Origin: Clostridia bacterium
GTDB lineage: Bacteria > Bacillota_A > Clostridia > Christensenellales > Aristaeellaceae
Length of the DNA: 64,000 nt
NCBI GenBank assembly: GCA_017517815.1
Contig: JAFWYA010000068.1
Location: forward strand, 24,037 to 88,036
Direction: 5' to 3'
This document shows, one piece after another, positions 1-7,797 of this stretch; position 1 is the stretch's first letter, and the number at the start of each line of letters is the position of its first letter. Both the position numbers and the translations under genes were made by a program. The notes under the pieces are model-generated. The model was not told the DNA's origin and ran no database searches. It saw only the letters and a list, made by a program, of their open reading frames with translations.

Positions 1-426
1 CACGCCAAAGACGGCGACGTGCTCAAACTGGGCGGCGCGGAGCTTACCGTCATCCAGTGCAGCACCAGCTGGTTCAGCGAGAACAATCGCTCGGCCATGC
101 TGATGGTGCGTTACGGCGAGCGCAGCATCCTGATGGCGGCCGACGTTGAACTGGATGCACAGAACGAACTGCTCAAAACCCGTCCTGAAGTGCTGGATGC
201 AGATATCCTCAAATACCCGCATCACGGCGTGGCAAAGGCGGGCTGGAACTTCCTCAAGCATATCAGCCCCGAGGTGGCGGTCATCACCAACGGACGTTAC
301 AGCATTAAAAACACCCGCAAGGACGCTGAAAAGCGCCATCTGCCGCTGGTGTATACCGATGAGGGCGCTGTGAGACTGCGCACGGACGGAAAGATCTGGG
401 TGCTGGATCAGATCGTGCTGGACTAA
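1..426 (+). CDS. ComEC/Rec2-like metallo-beta-lactamase-fold hydrolase, C-terminal part (5' end outside window)
   Basis: The reading frame is already open at base 1 and ends at a TAA, so this is the last 141 codons of a longer gene. The segment contains a beta-lactamase-fold pattern typical of the C-terminal domain of ComEC/Rec2 proteins: a late Asp (residues reading LMAADVE), then the motif LKYPHHGV with the paired histidines, and a closing VITNGRYS strand. In the ComEC family this domain faces outside and is proposed to degrade the non-transported DNA strand during uptake; free-standing secreted MBL proteins share it. The missing N-terminus prevents deciding between full ComEC with membrane helices and a soluble hydrolase. 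A MATE gene starts 20 bases downstream on the same strand and may be co-transcribed. Confidence 0.75.
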   Translation, partial: HAKDGDVLKLGGAELTVIQCSTSWFSENNRSAMLMVRYGERSILMAADVELDAQNELLKTRPEVLDADILKYPHHGVAKAGWNFLKHISPEVAVITNGRYSIKNTRKDAEKRHLPLVYTDEGAVRLRTDGKIWVLDQIVLD

Positions 427-445
427 GAAGAAGGTGTGACAGGTC

Positions 446-1825
446 ATGCGAAGAAAAGCACACTACGAAATGGATATGACCACCGGCCCGCTGCTGGGCA
501 AGATTCTGCGCTTTGCGCTGCCGCTGATTTTCACAGGCGTGCTGCAGCTGTTCTACAATGCTGCGGATGTGGTGGTCGTGGGCCGTTTTGCCAGCTCGAC
601 GGCGCTGGCGGCGGTCAGCTCCACCGGCTCGCTCATCAACCTGATCGTCAACGTGTTTATGGGCCTTTCGCTGGGTGCGAGCGTTTCAGTGGCAAAGGCC
701 TATGGTGCGGGCGACCACAAGGAAGTCAGCGATACGGTGCACACCACCATCGCCATGGCCATTGTGTGCGGTGTGGTGGTGAGCATCATCGGCATGTGCT
801 TTGGCAAGCCCCTGCTGCGGCTGATGGATACGCCCGAAGAAGTGCTGGAACTGAGCGGCCTGTATGTCACCATTTATTTTGCGGGCTCCCTGTTCAACAT
901 GGTATACAACTTTGGCGCGGCCATCCTGCGCGCTGTGGGCGACACGCGCCGGCCCATGTATTACCTCATCCTCTCCGGCCTGGTCAATGTGGTGCTCAAC
1001 TTTGTTTTTGTGGTATTCTTCCACATGAGCGTTGCGGGCGTCGCGCTGGCTACAGTCATTTCTCAGATCGTGTCAGCAGTGCTGGTCGTCATCTGCCTGA
1101 TGCGCACGCACAGCAGCATCCGGCTGGAACCGCGCAAGCTGCGCATTGTGAAGGACAAGGCGCTGACGCTGATCAAAGTCGGTCTGCCTGCCGGTTTTCA
1201 GGGAGCGGTTTTCTCCATTTCCAATGTGCTCATCCAGTCGTCGATCAACTCCTTCGGCGCGGACGCCATGGCCGGAAACGGCGCTGCGGCCAATATCGAG
1301 GGCTTTGTGTATGTGGCTATGACGGCGTTCTACACAGCGGCCCTTACCTTTACCAGCCAGAACCTTGGCGCGCGAAAGACGGAACGCCTTGGCCGCATCA
1401 TGCTGGTGTGCCAGTGCTGTGTATTTGTGACGGGTCTGACGCTTGGCAGCATCGTAAAGCTGTTCAGCCCGCAGCTGCTGTCCATTTACAGCCCTGACTG
1501 GAATGTGATCCAGATGGGCATGAAGCGCAACGACATCATCACCATCACCTATTTTCTGGCCGGTATGATGGACGTGTTTGTCGGCGGATTGCGCGGCATG
1601 GGCAATTCGTTCGTGCCGATGATCATTTCACTGCTTGGCGCATGCGTTTTCCGTGTGGTATGGATCTTCACGGTTTTTGCAGCCTATCGTTCACTGACGG
1701 TGCTGTACATTTCCTATCCGATCAGCTGGCTGCTGACGGGCACGGTACAGTGTATTTGTTACCTGATCGTGAAAAAACGCATGACCCAAAAAATCAAAGC
1801 TGAAGATGCGCTGATGACAGCATAA
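446..1825 (+). CDS. MATE family multidrug/metabolite efflux transporter
   Basis: A 459-residue polytopic protein with the two-bundle MATE fold: hydrophobic helices throughout, start region PLLGKILRFALPLIFTGVLQ, the conserved LFYNAADVVVVGRF segment in helix 1-2 and the AILRAVGDTRRPMYY loop after helix 5. MATE proteins export cationic drugs or metabolites using H+ or Na+ gradients. The length is normal (about 450). The ATG at 446 follows a GAAGG-type site about 11 bases upstream; a GTG at 436 opens another frame and is not used. The gene ends just before a bidirectional terminator. It belongs to the DinF/NorM-like Firmicutes group; the substrate cannot be read from sequence. Three further MATE genes lie in this window. 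Confidence 0.93.
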   Translation: MRRKAHYEMDMTTGPLLGKILRFALPLIFTGVLQLFYNAADVVVVGRFASSTALAAVSSTGSLINLIVNVFMGLSLGASVSVAKAYGAGDHKEVSDTVHTTIAMAIVCGVVVSIIGMCFGKPLLRLMDTPEEVLELSGLYVTIYFAGSLFNMVYNFGAAILRAVGDTRRPMYYLILSGLVNVVLNFVFVVFFHMSVAGVALATVISQIVSAVLVVICLMRTHSSIRLEPRKLRIVKDKALTLIKVGLPAGFQGAVFSISNVLIQSSINSFGADAMAGNGAAANIEGFVYVAMTAFYTAALTFTSQNLGARKTERLGRIMLVCQCCVFVTGLTLGSIVKLFSPQLLSIYSPDWNVIQMGMKRNDIITITYFLAGMMDVFVGGLRGMGNSFVPMIISLLGACVFRVVWIFTVFAAYRSLTVLYISYPISWLLTGTVQCICYLIVKKRMTQKIKAEDALMTA

Positions 1826-1828
1826 CAA

Positions 1829-1858
1829 AACGCCCTTCCCGGTTTCGGGAAGGGCGTT
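1829..1858. terminator. Bidirectional rho-independent terminator
   Basis: A perfect 13-14 bp stem (AACGCCCTTCCCG paired with its complement, GTTT loop) lies between the converging MATE and nitrilase-GDPD genes, with A/T runs flanking it. Confidence 0.85.
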
Positions 1859-1869
1859 CGCTTCTTTGC

Positions 1870-3516
1870 TCATCCACGCTTTTTCTGCGCAATATAGGGG
1901 CGGAGGGCATTGGAAATTTTGAGGAAGTCGTTGGTGAGAATGGTATCAATGCCCATATCGATAAACTTTTTGGCTTCTTCTATATCATCCGACCAGAAAA
2001 CATTGCAGCGGATGCCGTGAGCGTGCGCTTTGTCGATCATTTCCTGATTGAAGTACGGCTTGAACAGCTGTACTTTCTTTGCACCCACCTCGATGGCGCG
2101 CTCGACGATTTCCCACTCGCGGTTCTTCATATTGCCTGCGCAAATAGGAATATCCGGCGCATATGCCTTGAACTGGCGCAGATGCACGTCTGTCGACAGC
2201 ATGAAGTAGCAGTGTTTCACACAGTCGTATTTGCGCACAAGGGCGACGATTTTTTCCATAATTGCCCGGGGATATTCCTCCTCATAAACGATGGGCTTGA
2301 TGTGGATGTTCATGATGCAGTGACCGGCGTACTTTTGCAGAATCTCCTCAAAGCGAACCACTCTGAGGCCTGCAAATTTCTCAGAGAACTTGATGCCAAA
2401 GTCATAGCTCTGCAATTCTTCCAGCGTATGATCGAAAATATTGCCCGTGCCGGTGCTTACACGATCCAGCGTGCGGTCGTGGCAGGAGACAACCTCGCCG
2501 TCCTTTGTAGGCCAAAGGTCAAACTCAATCTCTTCCGCGCCCAGTGACAACGCAGCCCCAAAGGCAGGCATCGTATTTTCCGGCGCAAGGGTAGAGAAGC
2601 CGCGATGGGCGCACAGGCGCGGATAAGGCATATACTGATCAAAGTTGACGATGGCTGCGCCGCCGTTGCGGTACAGCCAGGGGCGGCGACCATCCTCGAT
2701 GTACTCATAGTGGCTCTTCTGCGTGCCGCGGAAGCCTGCTGCCTTATAGAACTTGACAGATGGATCAATCTCCGCCACGCCAAGGCCGATGCGGCTTTTC
2801 ATATCCACCAGCACCTCGCCGCTGGGTGCGGTAATGGTGCTGCAGCCACAGATGGGCGACTCGGGGCCCAGTGTGACGGAAGCGCGCACAAGATAAGCGT
2901 TGGTGTGGTAGCATAGGAAACGATGGATCATTTCCAGCGTGGCATGGGAATCGGTGCGCTGGTGCGAGCAGCCGATGATGACGTCTACATTGTGGCGGGC
3001 CAGTCGAGCGAAATACTCATAGAAATAGAAGTCATAACAGGTCATGAAGCCAAAGCGGAGGCCTTCGATCTCGATAATGCAGGGCTCGCGGAATTCGTAG
3101 GAATAGCCCACATCCAGCTCGTTACCGCCCTGCTGAGCAGTCTTGACTTCGCTGGGCGCCGGATGTTCTTTAAAATAGCGTCCGACAATGTTGCCCCTGC
3201 GGTCAATGGCATGGGTGGTGTTGCGCCAGCCGGTCCGGGTTTCATAACCTGCATTGACAAACACGATGGCGTTGCAGCGTACAGCCGTTTCCTTTGCCTT
3301 CTGGAGGATATCGGCATTATACTTTTGGATCGATGCGTGAAAATGTGCCTTGTCCGGCTGGGCAGAGGGAATATCGCTGTATTCTGGCAGCACAATCAAG
3401 TCCATGCTGCTGTCACACTGGTCCAGCAGTCTGATCATTTCCTGATAGCAGTAATCAGTATCATTGTGGTCAATGGAATAATAGGGCTGAATGACACACG
3501 CCTTCATTTTGCTCAT
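1870..3516 (-). CDS. Nitrilase-superfamily amidohydrolase fused to glycerophosphodiester phosphodiesterase (GDPD)
   Basis: One continuous frame encodes two enzymes. The N-terminal half (about residues 1-290) is a carbon-nitrogen hydrolase with the Glu-Lys-Cys triad visible as LPEYSD, YFKEHPAPSE and MTCYDFYF. The C-terminal half (about 300-548) is a GDPD TIM barrel: CAHRGFSTLAPENT, IEFDLWPTKDG and SCHDRTLDR supply the catalytic His residues and two acidic metal ligands. The third metal ligand, normally Glu in an 'n-I-E-i-K' strand, is His here (NIHIKP). GGAGG lies 7 bases before the chosen ATG at 3516; an ATG at 3519 is also possible. No signal peptide is seen, so the protein is probably cytosolic. 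The combination could cleave a glycerophosphodiester and then an amide in its head group, such as a glycerophospho-N-acylethanolamine; that substrate is inference. The gene stands alone, with its own promoter. Confidence 0.85.
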   Translation of the reverse strand: MSKMKACVIQPYYSIDHNDTDYCYQEMIRLLDQCDSSMDLIVLPEYSDIPSAQPDKAHFHASIQKYNADILQKAKETAVRCNAIVFVNAGYETRTGWRNTTHAIDRRGNIVGRYFKEHPAPSEVKTAQQGGNELDVGYSYEFREPCIIEIEGLRFGFMTCYDFYFYEYFARLARHNVDVIIGCSHQRTDSHATLEMIHRFLCYHTNAYLVRASVTLGPESPICGCSTITAPSGEVLVDMKSRIGLGVAEIDPSVKFYKAAGFRGTQKSHYEYIEDGRRPWLYRNGGAAIVNFDQYMPYPRLCAHRGFSTLAPENTMPAFGAALSLGAEEIEFDLWPTKDGEVVSCHDRTLDRVSTGTGNIFDHTLEELQSYDFGIKFSEKFAGLRVVRFEEILQKYAGHCIMNIHIKPIVYEEEYPRAIMEKIVALVRKYDCVKHCYFMLSTDVHLRQFKAYAPDIPICAGNMKNREWEIVERAIEVGAKKVQLFKPYFNQEMIDKAHAHGIRCNVFWSDDIEEAKKFIDMGIDTILTNDFLKISNALRPYIAQKKRG

Positions 3517-3565
3517 CATGCTTCCTCCATCGTACGGCTTCACAGCAGCATGCCTGCTGTATTAC

Positions 3566-3593
3566 ATTATACATCTGCAGAATCAATTTGCAA
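3566..3593 (-). promoter_or_regulatory. Sigma-A-type promoter of nitrilase-GDPD gene
   Basis: On the minus strand TTGCAA (3593-3588) and TATAAT (3571-3566) are separated by 16 bases, about 50 bases before the start codon. Confidence 0.6.
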
Positions 3594-3600
3594 TTCTGCA
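3576..3600. promoter_or_regulatory. Candidate operator: 8-bp inverted repeat over the -35 box
   Basis: TGCAGAAT and ATTCTGCA form a perfect inverted repeat with a 9-base spacer that contains the -35 hexamer of the nitrilase-GDPD promoter. The position fits a repressor site. A second small inverted repeat (CAGCA/TGCTG, 3543-3559) lies in the 5' leader. No regulator gene is adjacent. Confidence 0.4.
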
Positions 3601-3671
3601 ATTTCATTCCTTCTGTATAGGCACAATGTATGTTATATGGGCAAACAAATCATTTAGAAAAATGGAACCAT

Positions 3672-3707
3672 AAAACACAGCGCCCCGGCAAGAGAACGCT
3701 GTGTTTT
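3672..3707 (-). terminator. Terminator of the sigma/anti-sigma operon
   Basis: AAAACACAGCG pairs perfectly with CGCTGTGTTTT across a 14-base loop. On the minus strand the stem is followed by a U-rich tract; it lies 11 bases after the anti-sigma-like gene. Confidence 0.75.
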
Positions 3708-3717
3708 GTCTTTATTT

Positions 3718-4653
3718 TTACTGTACGGCTTCGGCAAAGGCCTCGAAGAAGTCGGGGCAGCTCCATGTGCCGCAGGCGCTGACGGCGTCGCTGCCGCAAA
3801 GCAGCTGCAGCGTCAGTCCGTTGTTCAGGCCGATCTGCATGGAACCGTCTCCGCTCAGGCTGGTGCTCTGCAGGTCGGCGTAATCCAGCAGGGTGTGCAT
3901 CAGCTGCTGCACCTGCGCGGGATCATCCACACGGCCCATGCCGCTTACTTCGATCCATGCGGCGGCTTCCGGGGCACAGAGGGTATCCTGCAGGGTTTCA
4001 TTGCCGATGATGGAGTTGCCGGCGTAGCTCACACGCTGGAACACACGCAGCGTACCATCCACTTTGGCGGCGGCTAGCGCGCCGTTCATGCCGGAAATGG
4101 CGTACACCGTTTCGCCGCAGGCCACGGCGTTGCTTACCACGCCGCCGCTGCCCAGCGCAGGCTCGATGTTGAACTCATTCACCGTGCCGATTGCTTCGCC
4201 CAGCAGCGAGGCGGAAATGGCGCTGGGACTGACCAGCAGGCGGTAGGTCGCGCCATCCAGCGTGATGAGCGGGAAGGCCGAGCTGCCCAGCTCAGCAAAC
4301 AGCGTATCGCCGCTGCGACGGATGCCGGCGCTCATGGAAATCACACCGGAGGGCACTTCTGCCAGGGTGCGGGGCATGGCGGTGGGGACGGACAAGCCGG
4401 CGGAATGGCTGTCCAGCACATTGATGGGCGTGACAGCCTCAGGTTTAACAGGCTCGGTATTCAAAGCAGCCACAGCGCCCACGCAAAGAACCAGCGCGGC
4501 GCAAACGGCCGCGACCGGCCTGAGGGTCATGGCCCAGCGTGGCGCGCGCCGGTCAGCAGCTTCCAGCTTTGCTTTGGCCAAAATAGCGGCGGATGCCTCC
4601 AGACCGCCCAGCTGCCTTTGCGCGATCTGCGGCAGGTTATCAAGGCGCTTCAT
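3718..4653 (-). CDS. Membrane-anchored anti-sigma-factor-like protein
   Basis: A 311-residue protein with a short charged cytoplasmic N-terminus (about 1-40), one transmembrane helix (about 43-65, rich in Ala/Val/Leu: AAVCAALVLCVGAVAAL) and a large extracytoplasmic domain of about 245 residues. Its ATG overlaps the stop of the ECF sigma gene in an ATGA, so the two are translationally coupled. That arrangement and topology match regulators that hold an ECF sigma factor at the membrane until an external signal arrives. I do not recognise a specific anti-sigma domain in the N-terminus (no clear zinc HxxxCxxC motif), so the function rests on context. The outer domain has no assigned family that I can see. 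Confidence 0.7.
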   Translation of the reverse strand: MKRLDNLPQIAQRQLGGLEASAAILAKAKLEAADRRAPRWAMTLRPVAAVCAALVLCVGAVAALNTEPVKPEAVTPINVLDSHSAGLSVPTAMPRTLAEVPSGVISMSAGIRRSGDTLFAELGSSAFPLITLDGATYRLLVSPSAISASLLGEAIGTVNEFNIEPALGSGGVVSNAVACGETVYAISGMNGALAAAKVDGTLRVFQRVSYAGNSIIGNETLQDTLCAPEAAAWIEVSGMGRVDDPAQVQQLMHTLLDYADLQSTSLSGDGSMQIGLNNGLTLQLLCGSDAVSACGTWSCPDFFEAFAEAVQ

Positions 4654-5144
4654 TGTGCAAGCCCTCCTTCTTCTTCCTTGAGGATTTGTTCCAGCTTTTT
4701 GCGCGCGCGCGACAGGCGGCTGGAGATGGTGCCTTCGGGCAAGTTCAGCATTTCGGCCATTTCGCCGATACCATAGCCCTGATAGTAAAACAAAAGGATT
4801 GCCTCGCGGAATGCCGCGGGCAGCTTGTGGATGGCCTTCATCATGGCCTCTTCCTCGTCGCGGCGTTCCGTGTCGTCCGGTGCGGGGATGGTTTCAAACA
4901 CGGGGCTGCCCAGCACCACGCGCTTGACCCATGCGCCGCGCCACAAATCGCGGCAGCGGTTGAGGGCGACTTTTAACAGCCACGCCTTTTCGCGCCCCTC
5001 TTCCAGCTGGGGCGCGTTGGTGATGAGACGCACGAATACATCCTGCGTCACATCCTCGGCGCGCTGCCGGTCGCCCAGATAGAAGTAGCTTACCCGCAGC
5101 ACGTCGGTAGCGTACTTCTCATACAGTTCTTCATAGCTGGTCAT
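4650..5144 (-). CDS. ECF-type RNA polymerase sigma factor
   Basis: A 164-residue sigma-70 family protein of the extracytoplasmic-function group. Region 2 is present near the N-terminus (SYFYLGDRQRAEDVTQDVFVRL, with the typical D-A/R-E-D-x-x-Q-D-v-F pattern) and region 4 near the C-terminus (LPAAFREAILLFYYQGYG, then an MAEMLNLPEGTISSRLSRAR helix-turn-helix that reads the -35 element). The length is usual for SigW/SigM-like proteins. GGAGG is 7 bases before the ATG at 5144; the ATG at 5147 is closer (4 bases) and less likely. The gene is followed by its membrane partner with a 4-base overlap, so the pair probably responds to envelope stress. No clear autoregulated ECF promoter was found upstream. 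Confidence 0.93.
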   Translation of the reverse strand: MTSYEELYEKYATDVLRVSYFYLGDRQRAEDVTQDVFVRLITNAPQLEEGREKAWLLKVALNRCRDLWRGAWVKRVVLGSPVFETIPAPDDTERRDEEEAMMKAIHKLPAAFREAILLFYYQGYGIGEMAEMLNLPEGTISSRLSRARKKLEQILKEEEGGLAQ

Positions 5145-5282
5145 CATCGAGCCTCCGTTTTGCGACTGTGCTCACTGATCAAACGGATAAGAGTTTCCTT
5201 TTCTTGCAATGTGCTTCAAAAAAATCTCAAAAAATTTTGAACCCAAAACAGTTTTTCCGCCTGAGAGGGCCAATATGCAAAA

Positions 5283-5309
5283 ACGCCGGAACGCGCTGCG
5301 CTCCGGCGT
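5283..5309 (-). terminator. Terminator after LCP gene
   Basis: ACGCCGGA pairs with TCCGGCGT (loop about 11, partly paired). On the minus strand the stem is followed by TTTTGC, just after the LCP stop codon. Confidence 0.8.
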
Positions 5310-5321
5310 GTGAAAAATGGC

Positions 5322-6488
5322 TTAATCCAGATAGCTTTCGCCGTAGATGAACTCCTGCAGCTGCGTAAGCGTGGTCACAAGGCGCTGCTCGTTGATGTAG
5401 AGCAGGGCGTTGCCGTCAAAGCCCTTGTAGCCGTACAGCTTGTCGATGGGCAGGCTGAACTGGTCCACCAGCGCGCCGCCGTCCTTGAGCTTCTGCATGG
5501 TGCTGCCGCCCAGCACGGCCAGGCCCAGCGTGAGCAGCTCGTCCATGGTCAGGTTGGTGTAACCATAGGGCAGAGCGGTTTCGATAAGGGTCATCAGTTT
5601 GATGAGGTCCATGTCGACCATGACGGTTTTAAGCAGCGTTTCCAGCAGCGCGCGCTGACGGCCGTTGCGGTTGAAGTCATTCTGTCCCTTGAGGTTGCGG
5701 ATGCGGCCATAGGTCACAGCCTGCATGCCGTCCAGATGCTGCACGCCGTTTTTCAGCTCCAGGCGCTGACGGCCCTTGTTGGAGCCCATGGGTTCTTTGT
5801 CGAACAGCTCATAGTTGATGGCGGAAGCTTCCGCCTTGGTCAGTTCCATATCCACGCCGCCGATGGCCTGAATGATATCCGCCAAACCGTGAATGTTGAC
5901 GATCACGTAGTACTGGATGTTCATTTTGAAGTTGCGGTTGACGGTCTTCATGCCCAGCTCAGCGCCATAGGCGATGTCGCCGTCCTTGGAGCCGAACTTG
6001 AAGGCGGTGTTGATGCGCTTGCGGCTGCTGTAGCCGGGCACTTCCACGGCGGTGTCGCGGGCGATGGAGGTGAGCTTCACCGAGCCGTCCAGCTTGTTGA
6101 TGGAGCAGATGATGTTGGCATCGGCACGGCCGCTGACCAGCTCCACGCTGCGGTTGTCAACGCCCATGAGCAGAATGTTGACCACATGATCGGGCAGTTT
6201 TTCGTTGATCTCAAGGTCGGAAATGTCGATGGCCCTGTCCATGGTGGCGTCTTCCAGCTTGCTGGAAAGGGATTCCAGCATGGCTTCTTCTTCAGCGGTG
6301 AGGTTACCGGCATTTTGTTCGTCGGAACTGTAGGTCTCCTCTTCGCCGCCTTCGCTCTCGGCCCACTCAGCCCACTGGGCCAGTTCCTCGGCGCTGATTT
6401 CGGGGGCGGTCACCGTTTCAGCTACGGCGCAGCCAAACAGCATTACGCCGCACAAAAGCAGGGAAAGCAGTTTCTGAAAAGTTTGCAT
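5322..6488 (-). CDS. LytR-CpsA-Psr (LCP) family protein, probable lipoprotein
   Basis: A 388-residue exported protein. The N-terminus is a signal peptide with a lipobox-like LFGC at about residues 17-20, followed by an acidic linker. The LCP domain starts near residue 100 (HVVNILLMGVDNRS) and contains the conserved SIARDTAVEVPG segment, GGVDMEL and the arginine-rich YGRIRNLKGQNDFNRNGRQR signature that binds the pyrophosphate of polyprenyl donors. LCP enzymes attach teichoic acids or capsule polymers to peptidoglycan at the outer membrane face. A lipid anchor instead of the common N-terminal helix is unusual. AGGAGG lies upstream of the ATG, and a TTGTAT/TATACT promoter is visible. It could finish the glycan made by the 28.6-39.5 kb locus; this is inference. 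Confidence 0.9.
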   Translation of the reverse strand: MQTFQKLLSLLLCGVMLFGCAVAETVTAPEISAEELAQWAEWAESEGGEEETYSSDEQNAGNLTAEEEAMLESLSSKLEDATMDRAIDISDLEINEKLPDHVVNILLMGVDNRSVELVSGRADANIICSINKLDGSVKLTSIARDTAVEVPGYSSRKRINTAFKFGSKDGDIAYGAELGMKTVNRNFKMNIQYYVIVNIHGLADIIQAIGGVDMELTKAEASAINYELFDKEPMGSNKGRQRLELKNGVQHLDGMQAVTYGRIRNLKGQNDFNRNGRQRALLETLLKTVMVDMDLIKLMTLIETALPYGYTNLTMDELLTLGLAVLGGSTMQKLKDGGALVDQFSLPIDKLYGYKGFDGNALLYINEQRLVTTLTQLQEFIYGESYLD

Positions 6489-6570
6489 GGTATTGTAGCC
6501 TCCTTTGGTAAATCAAACGATCGAATGCAGGCAAAACCTGCCGTTTCTTTCGGGAAAAGCGAACGCTCAC

Positions 6571-6600
6571 AGTATAACACAAAAGCAGGTGGGAATACAA
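6571..6600 (-). promoter_or_regulatory. Promoter of LCP gene
   Basis: Minus strand: TTGTAT (6600-6595), 18-base spacer, TATACT (6576-6571), about 85 bases upstream of the ATG. Confidence 0.5.
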
Positions 6601-6653
6601 CGCACAATCACGGGACATACTTCCCTTTGTCAAAACAGTGGGAGGTGAAACCC

Positions 6654-6821
6654 ATGGCTATGCCCAACCAGAATCAGGTCATCCATTGCGACGTGACCAG
6701 CTGCCAGCACCATTCCAGCGAAGGTAAGTGCCGCCTGGACAGCATCAAGGTGGCGCCCCGTGCCGACTGCCACAACGGCAAGTGCGACGAAAGCGAGTGC
6801 GCCAGCTATCACGCCAGGTAA
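6654..6821 (+). CDS. DUF1540 small cysteine-rich protein
   Basis: A 55-residue protein preceded by GGAGGTG 6 bases upstream of its ATG. It carries the DUF1540 spacing: HCDVTSC, then GKCRLDSIKV, then CHNGKC and a final SEC, six cysteines in all, with the typical 'C-x-I-x-V' core. The family is common in Clostridia; its cysteines are thought to bind a metal, but no function is established. It lies divergently from the LCP gene and ends at a bidirectional terminator. Confidence 0.88.
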   Translation: MAMPNQNQVIHCDVTSCQHHSSEGKCRLDSIKVAPRADCHNGKCDESECASYHAR

Positions 6822-6826
6822 AAACA

Positions 6827-6862
6827 AAACAGGCCGGGATGCATATGCACCCCGGTCTGTTT
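6827..6862. terminator. Bidirectional terminator
   Basis: AAACAGGCCGGG pairs with CCCGGTCTGTTT (one G-U pair) across 12 bases, between the DUF1540 gene and the converging ribokinase gene. Confidence 0.8.
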
Positions 6863-6875
6863 GTTTGCTGCGGTG

Positions 6876-7793
6876 TTAACGGTTGATGCGCAGGGCTTCT
6901 TCCACGTCGCCCAGATAGGGCAGGCCGTCCAGCACGTGGCTGTGGCGCACGCTGATGGAAGCGGCAACGTTGGCGAAGGCAACGGCTTCCTCGATGTGAG
7001 CACCGGCGGCCAGACGGGTGACCAGCGCCGCACAGAAGGTGTCGCCCGCGCCGGTGGTATCCTGCGCCAGCACGCTCTTGGAGGCCAGACGCTGGATGCG
7101 GGTGGGGCCGACGAGCATGGCGCCCTCGCTGCCCAGCGTGATGACGGCGGGCGGCAGCTCGGCGGTGCGGAAGGCCTCTGCCAGAGAGTCAACGGTGGAA
7201 TGCTCGGGCATGCCCACCAGAGTAGCCGCCTCGTGACGGTTGGGAATGATCAGGCTGAAGCGGCGGATGAGAGAAGGCGGCAGGGGCTTGACGGGCGCGG
7301 GGTTGAGGATGACGGGGATGTTGTACTTCTCGCCAAGATCCAGCGCAGCCTCGACGGTCTCCACAGGGCACTCCAGCTGCAAAAGCAGCATATCGCAGGT
7401 GGACAAAGCCTCGGCGGCGTCCATCACATCCTGACGGGTGAGGTCGGCAGAGGCGCCGGCGTAGACGGTGATCTGGTTGTCGCCGTTGGCATCGGTGAGA
7501 ATGGTGGCGAAAGCGGTGGATTTGTCGCTCCACTTCACCAGCGGAGACACGCCTTCCTTGCCCAGACGATCCAGGCACTGACGGCCGAAATCATCGCGGC
7601 CCAGGCAGGTCAGGTACAGCACTTCCGCACCCAGACGGCTGGCGGCCACGGCCTGGTTGTAACCCTTTCCGCCGGGCTCCATGAACAGGCTGTCGGCGCT
7701 GAGCGTTTCGCTGGGGTTGTGGAAATGATCCACCTCAAAAAACGCAGACTGACCAGACAGACCGATAACGCCAAGTTTCACCTTTTTGTCCAT
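6876..7793 (-). CDS. rbsK: Ribokinase-like PfkB-family sugar kinase
   Basis: A 305-residue PfkB kinase. Visible motifs are the substrate-binding GGKGYNQAVAASRLGA (usually GGKGANQAV, so Ala is replaced by Tyr), the ILNPAP strand and the C-terminal DTTGAGDTFCAAL motif with the catalytic Asp and anion hole. Ribokinase phosphorylates D-ribose at O5; a related sugar or nucleoside is possible given the altered motif. The ATG at 7793 has GGAGGT 8 bases upstream; an in-frame extension further upstream would run through the neighbouring gene and is rejected. The SIS-domain gene ends 4 bases upstream, so the two form an operon for catabolism of a sugar phosphate or amino sugar. Confidence 0.88.
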   Translation of the reverse strand: MDKKVKLGVIGLSGQSAFFEVDHFHNPSETLSADSLFMEPGGKGYNQAVAASRLGAEVLYLTCLGRDDFGRQCLDRLGKEGVSPLVKWSDKSTAFATILTDANGDNQITVYAGASADLTRQDVMDAAEALSTCDMLLLQLECPVETVEAALDLGEKYNIPVILNPAPVKPLPPSLIRRFSLIIPNRHEAATLVGMPEHSTVDSLAEAFRTAELPPAVITLGSEGAMLVGPTRIQRLASKSVLAQDTTGAGDTFCAALVTRLAAGAHIEEAVAFANVAASISVRHSHVLDGLPYLGDVEEALRINR

Positions 7794-7797
7794 TGTA

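Noticed and set aside
5310..6821. Long plus-strand open frame crossing the LCP gene into the DUF1540 peptide
   Set aside because: The LCP enzyme is on the minus strand; only the last 55 codons, with their own GGAGGTG, encode a real protein.
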